Source of the DNA: Athripsodes cinereus
Taxonomy: Eukaryota; Arthropoda; Insecta; Trichoptera; Leptoceridae
Direction of reading: 5' to 3'
DNA length: 64,000 nt
NCBI GenBank assembly: GCA_947579605.1
Contig: OX388311.1
Location: 23,004,951 to 23,068,950, forward strand
In this document: positions 35,783 through 45,903 of the stretch, in pieces
Position numbering within the stretch: the first letter of the stretch is position 1
Layout of the letters: each line of letters opens with the position of its first letter
Made by a program: the position numbers and the translations under genes
The notes under the pieces: generated by a model
The model's database searches: none
What the model was told of the DNA's origin: nothing
What the model saw: the letters and a program-made list of their open reading frames with translations, nothing else

Positions 35783-38700
35783 TGATACGGGTGTTCCAGG
35801 CTTTCAGCAGCGCTACCCTCCGGGATTCACTCCTCTACTCTCAGAAGGGGGGGGGGGACTTACCTCTTTTCCCGGCTAGCTCACCCTGATGGAGATAAGT
35901 CCTCAGTCCTCCGCTCCTACGAACAGCCGGAGGTAGCTAACAACCCGTACGATATCTTCCTCTGCGGATTTGAACCGCGAGAGGGCCTTTCTCTCTTCCT
36001 TCTTCGCAACTCAATAAGTATGCAAGCAAGTGGTGGGATAGGGAATGCTAACTATTCTACTAATTGTAAACTCTAGAGAATTGGATACAAAATATGGTTT
36101 ATTTACACAATTAAACAATAATATTACTCAACAGTTTCCACCTTGATAATATCACAATATACAGTAATAGTAATGTATTTTTCAATAAGTAGGCAATAAT
36201 AATAATAAAAAATAATATATATAGTTAAGACAGCTATTATTTACAAGGGAAATTTATAAAATATCATGTTTATATATGTATGTAACTCAGTGTAATGTTA
36301 TATTCATATATAAAAAGCAATGTAATCACTACGATGAAAACAATTGAAACATTATTCTAGTCTCATAAAACTGCGAGCTCTAGATTAATTAAGGCTAGAT
36401 TAAACTGGCAGTAGTCGTACCGCTAGGTACTTGCGTATGACAAATTAATATTATTATTTTCACTATCAATTATTCATGAAAACTTTATAATTAAGTGAGA
36501 GTATCAATTGGTAGTTATTTACACATAAAAAAAAAAAATGAACCCACTAATAAACCATAATAAATGCTGATTCATAACAATATTTAAAGTCAGTCATCCA
36601 TAATCAGTTGTTCATAAAACAAAATATTATCAAATAATATTAAATACACAAAATCAAAATCAAACTAATAGTCATACCACAACAAGGTAACTATCCACGA
36701 TAATAATTTATCCAGGTCATCAATAACTAGTTACTCATTAAAACATAATAATTATCAATCAATAATTTGATAACAATGTGTATAATAAAAATAAAGTAGA
36801 CATAAATTTAAATTAAAACAATTTTTCTTACGATATGATTAACCCCGCCTCCGATGTATGTAATTCTTATCTTCCCTTTCGACCTCGAGTAGCGAAATAA
36901 GAAAATTAATCGAAATCTGAATGTAGGTATCTCCCGTTTCCTGACGCACAGCATTCACGTGTCCTCCCCTTCTAAGTGAAATCTCCCCGTTGGCTAATTC
37001 ACCTCTGAACCTCTGCGACGTCACACAGTTTACACTAGTCGTAGGCTCCTTGCGTTATGATTTTAATTTGCCAACTCATTGAGTAAAGTCTATCGCACCG
37101 CTTCGACAGCTAATCAATCAGTAATCAATGATTTACTATAGATTAGAATAGTTGGTTGATTGGTATTGTGTAATTACACACCGATATATTCGTTTACTTG
37201 TTCACTACGAATCATTTGACTCACAATTATTAGTTCTGATTCACGGTTATTAATATCTTATTATTAATTTCTCCAAATTTTCGCGACTATGTATAACAAT
37301 CTCGATCGATCAATTTGAATTTGAATTTGATCTCACTACAAACAATCTCTAAGTTATCTCCGCGAATTAATTTCTCACAACAATATCACTTTTCGCGAAT
37401 ACTACTCGCGATTCTCCGCGAATAACTGAATTGCGGTCTCTCTTCTCAACTGAATTTTAATCTCTCGGCCCTTCCGCGAATAACAATCGCGGTATCCCTT
37501 CACAACTCAATTTGAATTATCTTGACCCTCCGCGAATAACGATCGCGGTATCCCTTCTCAACTGAATTTTAATCTCTCTCGGCCCTTCCGCGAATAACAA
37601 TCGCGGTATCCCTTCACAACTAAATTTGAATTCTCTTGACCCTCCGCGAATAACGATCGCGGTAGCCCTTCTCAACTGAATTTTAATCTGTCTCATTTTC
37701 CGATATGTATGAGCTTTTATACCAGATTTCGCGGACAAAATCTCTAATTCTCCAATCACGACGTACTCCCTTATCTCTCGCATCCACCCCTAAGATTCTC
37801 GCCAATGTAACACAGGGATGCGGTCCGAACGTCGTTCTATCTTATTTTAACATCTTCTATCTCTTCCTAACATTGTACCGCCTTTCGAGTCGTAATTTAT
37901 GGCTTAGATACTAATCATCTATGCGCTTCACATCTCCTTCTCCGTTCAAAACTCATAATATCAATAATAATTCTCGACTCTAAAAATATCTATCGGTTTA
38001 TCTATTTACTCCCCTTCATATTTAGGTAGATCTTGCTTATTTCATTTCTATCACGACACATACCTAATTAAGATATCCATGTTTCACATTTAGGTATCTT
38101 TATCTTATTCCTACACTTAATTAAAATTTACAAATACATAATGAAGACTACTCATACCTCGTAAATATCGTATAAATAATTCTATTTCATTTATTTATAC
38201 CTAGACGTCCAATGATTATCATAGTAGGTATAAGATTAGTAAAAGAAAGCCTTACATACACCTCATACAATATACAATAAAAAATATTGATAACGAATTC
38301 CCGATATCAATTAATTATCTATATATCTATATTCACTTCTACTTATTCATTCAATAAAAACAGACCTTACGTACACACTTTATTGTGTTCATTGCAACAA
38401 CATTCTATAATTATTCTATCCTTTAATTCGAATCTCTCGTAATTATAAATTATTCTCTCTTTCTATCTTCACCTGTGTATTAATAAGCCTCCTTACACAC
38501 CTATTAATTAGTCCGGCTATCCTTCCATTCATTTCAATATGATTTTCAACAACTGATAATGTAATACATAATTGATTGATCAACACTTCTTTATTAATAA
38601 TCCCCCCAATAACGCAAGTAAGTACATACATACTGCGTTATATTAGTGGTAGGTATTTCGTGACGTATATAATTACTGGCCACCTAGATAGAATTTCTTA

Positions 38701-39191
38701 TCAGCTCCCTTTTTTTTTTTTTTTTCCATGTTCTATTTTACTGTCGCATTTATTGTTTTTCAGCAAAATATCTCATTCCCACGGACTACATTTCAATATT
38801 GTCTTTTTTCTCTTTGAGGAAGCCGCGTTTATTATTTCACAACAAGATATTCGAACTTCCTAATAATATTATCTTCTATAATATTTTACGACCCCCTTAG
38901 AAAATCACAAAGAATATGCCGGCATCCCGTCCCACGTGCGAATGCAATCTGTTTATTGCACAACGCCAGGTACCTTAACTAATTGGACCTCGCCGCTTTC
39001 TTCTCACGAGTGATTATGCAAATATTTCCATAATATTCGTAAACAAAATATTTGTCACCAATAAATATAATTGCTCTACTAATTATCTAGTTTGCCGCTG
39101 ATAGCAAAATTTCACATTTTTTTTTTCTTATCTCATACAGATGTAGGTATTTGGGAGATTTTTGGTCGTTCTAAAATACAGAACCATAACA
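35783..39191 (-). repeat. 3' LTR of the gypsy element (left copy, 3409 bp)
   Basis: Matches 45904-49311 along its whole length; the only difference I noticed is 12 versus 11 A residues in the homopolymer near 36527-36538. It has no coding potential: the short frames it contains (up to 95 codons) are chance frames duplicated in both LTRs. Features inside: an 11-G run near 35848, a hairpin tandem array at 37391-37690 and a long T-run near 38710. By position it should contain U3, R and U5, but I could not fix the transcription start or poly(A) site. Confidence 0.95.
37391..37690. repeat. Tandem hairpin array in the left LTR
   Basis: CCGCGAATAACGATCGCGG or a close variant occurs at 37474, 37530, 37588 and 37644, with a looser copy at 37416 and fragments from 37391. 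Spacing alternates about 56 and 58 bp, giving a higher-order unit of ~114 bp (TTTGAATT...CTTGACCCT versus TTTTAATCTCTCTCGGCCCT between hairpins). Each motif is a CCGCGA/TCGCGG inverted repeat around a 7-base loop. Confidence 0.9.
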
Positions 39192-40805
39192 ATCCACCCC
39201 ACTCAGGCGACCAAAAACTCCCATATGAAAGAAAACACATACAATCTGAATTATTACACACCCCTATAGAAATCAAAACATCTACCTGGACATCAGGTTC
39301 TCCTATCAAAGTTATACAATTGTTTTATTTTCATTTTTATTGCAAACATTGCTAACAACTAACTAACTTCAAGAACCCTCTATAGTTCCTCTTCCTCTGA
39401 TCTAGCCTCAGAAATGCGCAGTGCTAGTCCAACGAACTTAAGAGTGCAGATGATTCAAGTGCCCGGCGCCAATCCATTTAGTTTTACTCTTTTTACCAAT
39501 CATAACTTTTAGCGTCAAATGGATTATCTCAAAATTTTAAATCATCTGCTACCCTCGTTTGCTGAATTAACCCTCTCATAATTTGTACCTATCCCCCCTT
39601 ATTACATCATAATATATAAAACAATAACATCATCATCGATATATCCATATGCAACGTGATTATGCAACATCTTATCAATATCTATACATCAACATCATTA
39701 TTAATATATACACACATACAAAGTGATTATACATCATTATTAGCATATATACACACAACCTGGTACCTACTACGGGTACGTATTATTTACACAAATTGCA
39801 AAACTTATCATTATATTATATCAATTTATCTATTAATTTAAATAAGCAATTTTAACTCCTGTATATATTCTCATCTTTTCACAATTATCATTAATACAAT
39901 TTCCATATCTCATCTTAATGATATTTACAATACTCTTATCAAATCAAAACATATTACCAAGGTGGAAGGCTTATTTATATACATTATAAATTAATAAAAA
40001 ATAGGAAAATTACAAGTATTTGAAATTTCAAACACATAATAAAACCGCTACTTCAATCTATATTAAAAGATAACTTTATACCTAATCTATCCCCTCCTAT
40101 TTAAATGTTGTGAAATTTACTTCTAACTATCTCAGACTATCCTAAGTAGGTATTCCTCCTTTTTAGAACTGACTAAGTGCCCTACTTAGTCCGATATGGT
40201 TTCGCGAACCAATTATCACCTGTCCCATGTGAGACACCTATCATAAGATCTACTCTCTGGATTTTTCTACAGCGTACGTGACCCTGGGAAGACCCTGATT
40301 AATTTCCACTTAATTAATCCGCCGATCGACAATTACTGCCGATCAACACCTGGCTCCCCCCATTCATTCGGATCCCCGACAACTGTTCAACTCGGTTAGC
40401 TATCACACACATTAAATTTAATTCCACATTTTACAAATAATATAATATATATACCTCCGTTAATATAATTTACATACCAAATATTTAACATACCTAAACC
40501 TAGAACATATACATTTTTGTTAAACCTAAAACTTCTTATCTAAGTCATCTTATTTCTACACGACCTATAATTATTTGGAACAAAATAAAAAAATCTATAC
40601 CTACTTATTTACATCTCACGAAATTTACACTATAAAACATTTTACCTAGTCTATGTACATTCCATCAACGGTTCCATGTTGACCACCTGCAGTAATTTTT
40701 CGTTTTCCCGGCTTTTACGGGACACACAAAAACATACTGAAAAAAAAGTGGGGGCTATATTCTTCCGCCGTAAGCCCCACGGCTAACTTTCTACACCCCT
40801 CCTAA
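39192..40805 (-). other. Untranslated region between pol and the 3' LTR
   Basis: About 1.6 kb with no frame longer than 61 codons on either strand beyond the LTR edge, so no env. Next to the LTR, 39193-39206 reads GAGTGGGGTGGAT on the minus strand: an imperfect polypurine tract, broken by T, where plus-strand priming would be expected. Positions 40707-40790, just after the pol stop, resemble the 3' third of the structured repeat at 20213 and 21954. Confidence 0.75.
40707..40790 (+). repeat. Block related to the structured repeat, inside the gypsy 3' region
   Basis: CCCGGCTTTTACGGGACACA, AAAACATACTGAAAAAAAAG, TGGGGGC, ATTCTTCCGCCG and CCCCACGG align in order with CCTGCCTTTTACAGGACACT, GAGTGGGAGACC, ATTCTTTACCGGG and CTCCACGGG of the dispersed copies (roughly 70% by eye). 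The small stem CCCG...CGGG replaces CCTG...CAGG, a compensated difference. Confidence 0.55.
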
Positions 40806-43800
40806 CTAATCTCCCCGTGGTGCTTCTAATTCAGCAACTACTTCTTGTGGTTGGGTAGAGGCCTCCCCTATCTCTATCCACTCCTCTGGCGCTGTTCTTA
40901 AGTCATCTATATGTACCTTTATAGGCTTCCCATGCTTATCAATCCAATATACACGGCCACTACCAATTGGAATCAATACTCTGTAGGGACCTGACCACTT
41001 AGGAGCAAAACCGGCGTGCACCCCGGCGCTCTGATTCGACAAAGGATGCTCCCTCATCATAACTTTGTCTCCTGTTGCATAACTTCGGCCTTCCTGATCT
41101 TCTGAGGCATACCTATTGCAATATTCCCTCTGGTTCGCTCGGATCTGCCTGTCCATTTCCTCCCTATCTCGCGATGGAGCTGAATCCAGCTCTGTCCTCA
41201 ACGCCCACTCTCCAGGCTTTTTAGCCTCATATCCTAGAAGTGCCTGGGTCGGTGTGAGGCCCGTTGCCTCGTTTTGCCGACTTCTGAGTGAACTTACCAC
41301 TTTACCAAGGCATTCCTCCCACAGCTTGTGTGGCTTATTTAACAGGTGGATTCTCAGTCCCTTCTTTATCTCCTGGTTCCTCCGCTCAACGATATTAGCT
41401 CTGGGGTGGTACACCGCTGTGGTCCAGTGCTGACACTGCCACCTGGCAATGGCCTCTTTCCATGCTCGATGTCCAAATTGCCGACCATTGTCGGATACGA
41501 TCGCCTTCGGATAACCGTATCTCGAGAAAATCTGAGTCTCTAAAATGTTAACGATTTGCGGGGCCTGTCCGGCCCGCATAGGAAAAGCTTCTACCCATTT
41601 TGTAAATAAATCGGTAATTACCAAAATATTTTTATTTCCCTTTGTCGATCGTGGGTATTGTCCCATTAAATCTATAGAAATTACTTCAAAAGGACGCTTT
41701 GCTTGTGTAGAGCCCAAGGGGGCTCGTGGCTGTGGAGGCGCTGCTCTCGCCTTAGCACATACCATACACTGCTTTACATAACGCCGCACGTCCTTTCCCA
41801 TTCCTCGCCATACGTAATGGCGTTGTACCGCTCTCAGCGTCTCTCTCCCGCCGGGATGTCCAGCCAATGGATCATTATGATACTTCTTCATTACCTTCGT
41901 TATCATAAACTTAGGTACAATTAATCTGTACCCCTGATTGTCCTTCATATTACGGTATAATGCACCGTCCCTCACTGTATATAGCCTGAGGAGATGTCTT
42001 TCCCTGTCGTTTGAGCTATGGGCATTCTCAACATACGCCATGAGTCTGGATATTCTAGAATCCCTCTGTTGAGCACCTTGTATCTGTCTTGCTAAACTGT
42101 CGGAGGGGTCTTCACCCCCCTGGCTAGTACTAGGGCCTCCTTCTATCTGCATAACGTAATTTACTTCCTCGGTTTTCCAACCCTCTTGTCTCACCTCTGG
42201 ATACATAGTTCGGTCCATATCATCCGTGTGGACCTCTCCAGGGCCTTCCGGTCTCCTCGATAGGTAATCTGGGAGCTCATTCTTCTCCCCGGGGCAGTGC
42301 TCGATAGTAAAGTTGAACTCCTGAAGGAGTAACGCCCATCGAGTTAGTTTTGCCCTCTCATCCTTGGCGCTAGACAACCAGGTGAGGGCCCTGTTGTCCG
42401 TACGCAATATAAAAGAGGCACCTTCCAAGAAAGGCCTATATCTACGTACTGCCCATACGGCCGCGTAGGCTTCTTGTTCATTCGAGTGCCACCTCTGTTC
42501 GGTGGCTGAAAATCTACTGCTAGCATATGATATTACGTCACGTCCGCCATCAGGACGCTCGTGAAATAACACCGCCGCGACGCCGAACTTACTAGCGTCT
42601 GTTTGCAATATAAACTGACGATTGAAGTCGGGCCGACTTAACGATAGTGGCTTCGATAACTCCTCCTTAATTCTCTTCATGGCGGCATCTGCTTCATCGT
42701 TCCACCTGAACTGCCGTTTGGTGCTCAGCAAATCCGTCAGAGGAGCCGCCATATCGGCAAACCTGGGCACATATTCTCTCAACCAGTTGCACAACCCAAG
42801 GAATGCGCGTAATTTCCGCCGTGACGTAGGTACCGGTGTGTCTACGATGGACAACTCGTGTACTGCCTGAGGGTGATTCCCTCCTTGCGTGACGACGTGG
42901 CCTAGATAATTCAATTCATCGGCTGCTAACTTACATTTGTCTGCAGCACAACGCAAGTTAAACTGTTGCAGCCGCTCGAACACCAACCGTAGGTGATACA
43001 TGTGCGTCTTCCAGTCCGCAGAATAGATAATAATGTCGTCGAGGTACACCATACAAAAGTCCCTCAGATAGCCTGCGAGTACCTCCTGGCACATAGTCTT
43101 CTGGAACTGGGAGGGTGCCCCCTTCAAACCAAATGGGAGGACCCGAAACTGGTAGCTCGCGCCATCTGGAGTCGTAAACGCAGTGTACTTCCTGGACGAT
43201 TCCTCCATAGGAACCTGCCAATACCCCTTCTGCAAGTCGATGGTGGAGAATATTCTTGCACTTCCAAGATCCTTCAACGTTTCTTGAATTACAGGCAGTT
43301 GGGATACCTCATCCTCCGTCACCTTATTAAGCCGCCGATAGTCTACGCAGAACCTGAACTCTTCCTTACCTTTCTTTGGAGCCATCACTATAGGGAAACT
43401 GTAAGGAGACCTGCTGGCTTCAATCACGCCATCAGCTAACATTCCCTCCAGCTGCGCGTAGAGGTTCTTTTTCTTGACGTCTGACAATTTATACGGCGGT
43501 AACTTGATAGGTTGCGTGTCTGTCAACTTTATTTTATAAGGCTGCAATGGTGCAGGGCCGGCATAAGGCGAGAAAATGCCGCTAAACTCCTGCAATACAC
43601 CCATCAGTTCCTCTTTCTTTCCTCCAGTTAGTTCGGCGGGAATCTCTGGAAATTCTATGTCCTCCCTCTCCTTCCTTCGTTGGGGTAAGAGGTGCGTGGT
43701 AGCCCTCTCTGTCCTCCCAAAGTGTAGACAGCCTCTATATAGATCGACTACAGCCCTTTGCGCTGTCAACCATTCTATTCCTATGATGACCTCCTCTCGT

Positions 43801-44483
43801 AGGTTATCAACTACTAGAAACTCCGTTGGAATATTCTGATCCTGCATTACCAAGTCCATAACAGCCTTACCATTTGCTGCCATGGTCACACCTTCATCCG
43901 CAAGTCGTAATGTAGTACCCGACGTATTATCGACGCAAGCATTTAATACTAATCCTTGCCTAATTAAGTTGTGCGAAGACGCCGTGTCCACCAAGGCGAC
44001 CAAATCGCACCCGTTGATCTTTACTCTCACCTTTGGGAGGGTACGAACAAGACCTCTCTCTTCATCATGACACACGTGGCACGACCCTCCTACATTACTC
44101 CTCGGAGGACTTTCTTCCTCATCTGGTCCTCTGGAAACCGGGTCACTCCCCACTTGAGTGACCAGATGAGAGGGGGTTACCTCCCTATCTATCCGTTCCT
44201 CTGGACGGAACCTGTTCTCCTGGTCTGCCATTTCTGCTCCTCGTGCTGGAGAAATCTCTCCGCGGTTAAGACGCCTCCCATTCCTTCTACGACCTCTATA
44301 ACTCCCACCTGCCGGTTGAGAGGGTGGTCGAGCGGACCTCCCAACTTCGTTTCTATCATCGTTTATTGTCGCCCCGGTCCTGGAGACACCGCGTCGTCTC
44401 TCTGCCCAGGGCGCGAGCCGTTTCCCCGCCATGTGTTCCTCTCCTGTCCTCCGGCTCCCTGTTCCTGTCTCTGTTGAGGGCAC
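40806..44483 (-). CDS. pol: Gypsy pol polyprotein: protease, reverse transcriptase, RNase H, integrase
   Basis: A 1225-codon intact frame in the -1 frame relative to gag. The first listed codon is GTG; in reality translation should enter by frameshift at 44420-44426, so the protein proper starts near residue 22. Protease: ALVDTASSHNLI (DTA active site at 166-168) and VIIGIEWL (about 232-239). RT: FCVDYRRLN (378-386), STIDLQKGYWQ (413-423), LPFGLKGAPSQF (449-460), YLDD (480-483). RNase H: LQTDASKFG (D629), LRTDNRALTWL. Integrase: zinc motif H869, H876, C906, C909; catalytic D938, D998, E1033; a GPY/F-type KWSGPYRV at about 1162-1169. No chromodomain follows. All catalytic residues are present, so the enzyme set looks functional. 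The stop codon lies 1.6 kb from the 3' LTR. Confidence 0.95.
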   Translation of the reverse strand: MPSTETGTGSRRTGEEHMAGKRLAPWAERRRGVSRTGATINDDRNEVGRSARPPSQPAGGSYRGRRRNGRRLNRGEISPARGAEMADQENRFRPEERIDREVTPSHLVTQVGSDPVSRGPDEEESPPRSNVGGSCHVCHDEERGLVRTLPKVRVKINGCDLVALVDTASSHNLIRQGLVLNACVDNTSGTTLRLADEGVTMAANGKAVMDLVMQDQNIPTEFLVVDNLREEVIIGIEWLTAQRAVVDLYRGCLHFGRTERATTHLLPQRRKEREDIEFPEIPAELTGGKKEELMGVLQEFSGIFSPYAGPAPLQPYKIKLTDTQPIKLPPYKLSDVKKKNLYAQLEGMLADGVIEASRSPYSFPIVMAPKKGKEEFRFCVDYRRLNKVTEDEVSQLPVIQETLKDLGSARIFSTIDLQKGYWQVPMEESSRKYTAFTTPDGASYQFRVLPFGLKGAPSQFQKTMCQEVLAGYLRDFCMVYLDDIIIYSADWKTHMYHLRLVFERLQQFNLRCAADKCKLAADELNYLGHVVTQGGNHPQAVHELSIVDTPVPTSRRKLRAFLGLCNWLREYVPRFADMAAPLTDLLSTKRQFRWNDEADAAMKRIKEELSKPLSLSRPDFNRQFILQTDASKFGVAAVLFHERPDGGRDVISYASSRFSATEQRWHSNEQEAYAAVWAVRRYRPFLEGASFILRTDNRALTWLSSAKDERAKLTRWALLLQEFNFTIEHCPGEKNELPDYLSRRPEGPGEVHTDDMDRTMYPEVRQEGWKTEEVNYVMQIEGGPSTSQGGEDPSDSLARQIQGAQQRDSRISRLMAYVENAHSSNDRERHLLRLYTVRDGALYRNMKDNQGYRLIVPKFMITKVMKKYHNDPLAGHPGGRETLRAVQRHYVWRGMGKDVRRYVKQCMVCAKARAAPPQPRAPLGSTQAKRPFEVISIDLMGQYPRSTKGNKNILVITDLFTKWVEAFPMRAGQAPQIVNILETQIFSRYGYPKAIVSDNGRQFGHRAWKEAIARWQCQHWTTAVYHPRANIVERRNQEIKKGLRIHLLNKPHKLWEECLGKVVSSLRSRQNEATGLTPTQALLGYEAKKPGEWALRTELDSAPSRDREEMDRQIRANQREYCNRYASEDQEGRSYATGDKVMMREHPLSNQSAGVHAGFAPKWSGPYRVLIPIGSGRVYWIDKHGKPIKVHIDDLRTAPEEWIEIGEASTQPQEVVAELEAPRGD

Positions 44484-45358
44484 TCGCTCTGCAAATGGTT
44501 GCCATTACACCGATAACATGACAATTGTCTATATCGATTATTCCGATTATTCCCATTATTTCGATAATTCTGATTACTCCCATCATTCCGATTATAATTC
44601 TGTCGATTATTTTGAATCGGACCTCTCTCCCTCTTAACCTCTTCCCCTATTGGGTATACCATTTCCCTAGGGAAATCAATCGCCATTACTCTATTGTAGA
44701 GCGCTTCGTACGTTCCCATCGTAGTAATGTCCCTCTCTAGGGCCTCCCTATACCGTGACGTCATCAACGTTACGATGTGAGGGACTAGCATACCCCATGG
44801 TTCGTCCCCCTTAAGCCTCTGGAAAACCTTAGCCTTCCTCTCCAGGAAGGCTAACCCCGATTCTTCTTCCTTCTGTTTATCGCCATACATATGGGCTAAC
44901 AAACAGTGTTCAGCGACCTCCGTCCCATATCTCTGCCCCAGGAGGGTCTTGAACACCTCCCATCGCAGGAGATTACTGCCTCTCGTACGCCACCATTGGC
45001 CGGCAGCACCTCTCAACCTAGCAGCCGCCTTCTTTACCATCTCCTGTTCTCCCACTTCATATCGATGGAAATGCCTTTCACAAGCCGATATAAAGTCCTC
45101 CGGGCACTCATCTGGGCGACCCTCATATGTCGCTGATATCTCCCGTCTCTCATTGTCCCCGCGATCTACAATAACTATTCGCGACAACTCACTCAACAGA
45201 GAGTTTTCTCTGTTCTCAGAGGTCCTCTCCCTAATTCCGGAGGTACTCCCTCCCTGAGATTGGCTTACGTCCGCCATCTCCGTTTCGGTACTCGCCTCTG
45301 GCTCAGACGCTGTCTTCCTAGTCGCAGAACGGCCGTTCTTCTTACCGTTTCCGTTCAT
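44363..45358 (-). CDS. gag: Gypsy gag polyprotein (capsid and nucleocapsid)
   Basis: A 331-residue frame from ATG 45358 to TAA 44363-44365. The Ty3/gypsy capsid signature lies at about 115-145: AAGQWWRTRG, then LRWEVFKTLLGQRYG. An asparagine-rich basic stretch (250-277) precedes one zinc knuckle at 281-293, CYRCNGNHLQSEC. That knuckle is C-x2-C-x3-H-x4-C, one residue shorter than the usual C-x2-C-x4-H-x4-C. The capsid packages element RNA into cytoplasmic particles; the knuckle binds RNA. The last ~19 codons overlap pol. The gag-only product ends at the TAA; frameshifting at residue 313 yields gag-pol. Confidence 0.93.
   Translation of the reverse strand: MNGNGKKNGRSATRKTASEPEASTETEMADVSQSQGGSTSGIRERTSENRENSLLSELSRIVIVDRGDNERREISATYEGRPDECPEDFISACERHFHRYEVGEQEMVKKAAARLRGAAGQWWRTRGSNLLRWEVFKTLLGQRYGTEVAEHCLLAHMYGDKQKEEESGLAFLERKAKVFQRLKGDEPWGMLVPHIVTLMTSRYREALERDITTMGTYEALYNRVMAIDFPREMVYPIGEEVKRERGPIQNNRQNYNRNDGSNQNYRNNGNNRNNRYRQLSCYRCNGNHLQSECPQQRQEQGAGGQERNTWRGNGSRPGQRDDAVSPGPGRQ
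44379..44426 (-). promoter_or_regulatory. -1 ribosomal frameshift signal joining gag and pol
   Basis: The heptamer GGGAAAC (44426-44420, minus strand) sits in gag phase as G GGA AAC, a canonical X XXY YYZ slippery site also used in simian type D retrovirus gag-pro. Nine bases downstream a stem-loop can form: CCTG (44410-44407) with CAGG (44382-44379), and GAGAC (44400-44396) with GTCTC (44387-44383), loop GACGCGGT, with a 6-base bulge on the 5' side. The pol frame is open from 44504, so the site lies inside the overlap and before the gag stop. Confidence 0.85.
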
Positions 45359-45878
45359 TTTTCAAAATAATTATTAAATCAATTAAACACCTATCTCTTA
45401 AAAAAAAATTACCTACAAAATTGCATCCAACCGAATTACAACAAAGATTTACTCAATTTAATACCTATCTCTACAAGGAAACACCTACTACGAAATCGCG
45501 CACAAAACGTATACTCGATTTCACCAAGAAATACTCAACAAAATACCTACCTCTTCTAGAAGATACTAAACAACTAAGTGGCACGCTAAAATTATTACAA
45601 TTTTACAAGGACGTACTCACTTCAATACCTATCTCATCTATAAAATACCTAACTACAAAATTACACACAGATTATTACGGATTTAACGAGTATTATTGTG
45701 ACGTTACATACGACAATTTCCATACCAAACGCTTACTAAACAATACCTATCTAGACCTTCCCTATCATCCTCACCTACCACTTGCTTACGCCGTAATAAC
45801 CTTAAGAGAGAACTCAGGTGTAACTCCCTGGTTACCCCAACAGTTCGTGCTTAGTACCTGAATAACAGGTCTAAGCTA
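45359..45878 (-). other. Leader between primer binding site and gag
   Basis: About 520 bp of 5' untranslated leader. On the opposite (plus) strand a 146-codon open frame (45421-45861) begins with TTG and has no ATG; composition is tyrosine-, threonine- and leucine-rich. It is most likely a chance antisense frame in AT-rich DNA. Confidence 0.6.
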
Positions 45879-45897
45879 GCCCCACGTTACAGCGCCA
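45879..45897 (-). promoter_or_regulatory. Primer binding site, tRNA-Lys-like
   Basis: Minus strand TGGCGCTGTAACGTGGGGC lies six bases inside the 5' LTR. It starts with TGG (complement of tRNA CCA) and matches the tRNA-Lys1,2 site TGGCGCCCAACGTGGGGC except for TGT in place of CC, that is, one extra base and one mismatch cluster. Position and match together make it the likely reverse-transcription priming site. Confidence 0.8.
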
Positions 45898-45903
45898 AAC
45901 ATA

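Noticed and set aside
36839..38863. Several 60-95-codon frames in the left LTR, repeated exactly in the right LTR
   Set aside because: They are identical only because the LTRs are identical; composition and length fit chance frames.
39192..40805. An env-like gene between pol and the 3' LTR
   Set aside because: No frame longer than 61 codons within this stretch on either strand; the element has no envelope gene.
42993..43439. 148-codon plus-strand frame opposite pol
   Set aside because: Antisense shadow of the intact reverse transcriptase frame.
43971..44477. 168-codon plus-strand frame opposite the gag-pol junction
   Set aside because: Antisense shadow of the overlapping gag and pol frames.
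45421..45861. 146-codon plus-strand frame antisense to the gypsy leader
   Set aside because: It starts with TTG, contains no ATG, has low-complexity composition, and lies in the untranslated leader of an element transcribed from the other strand.
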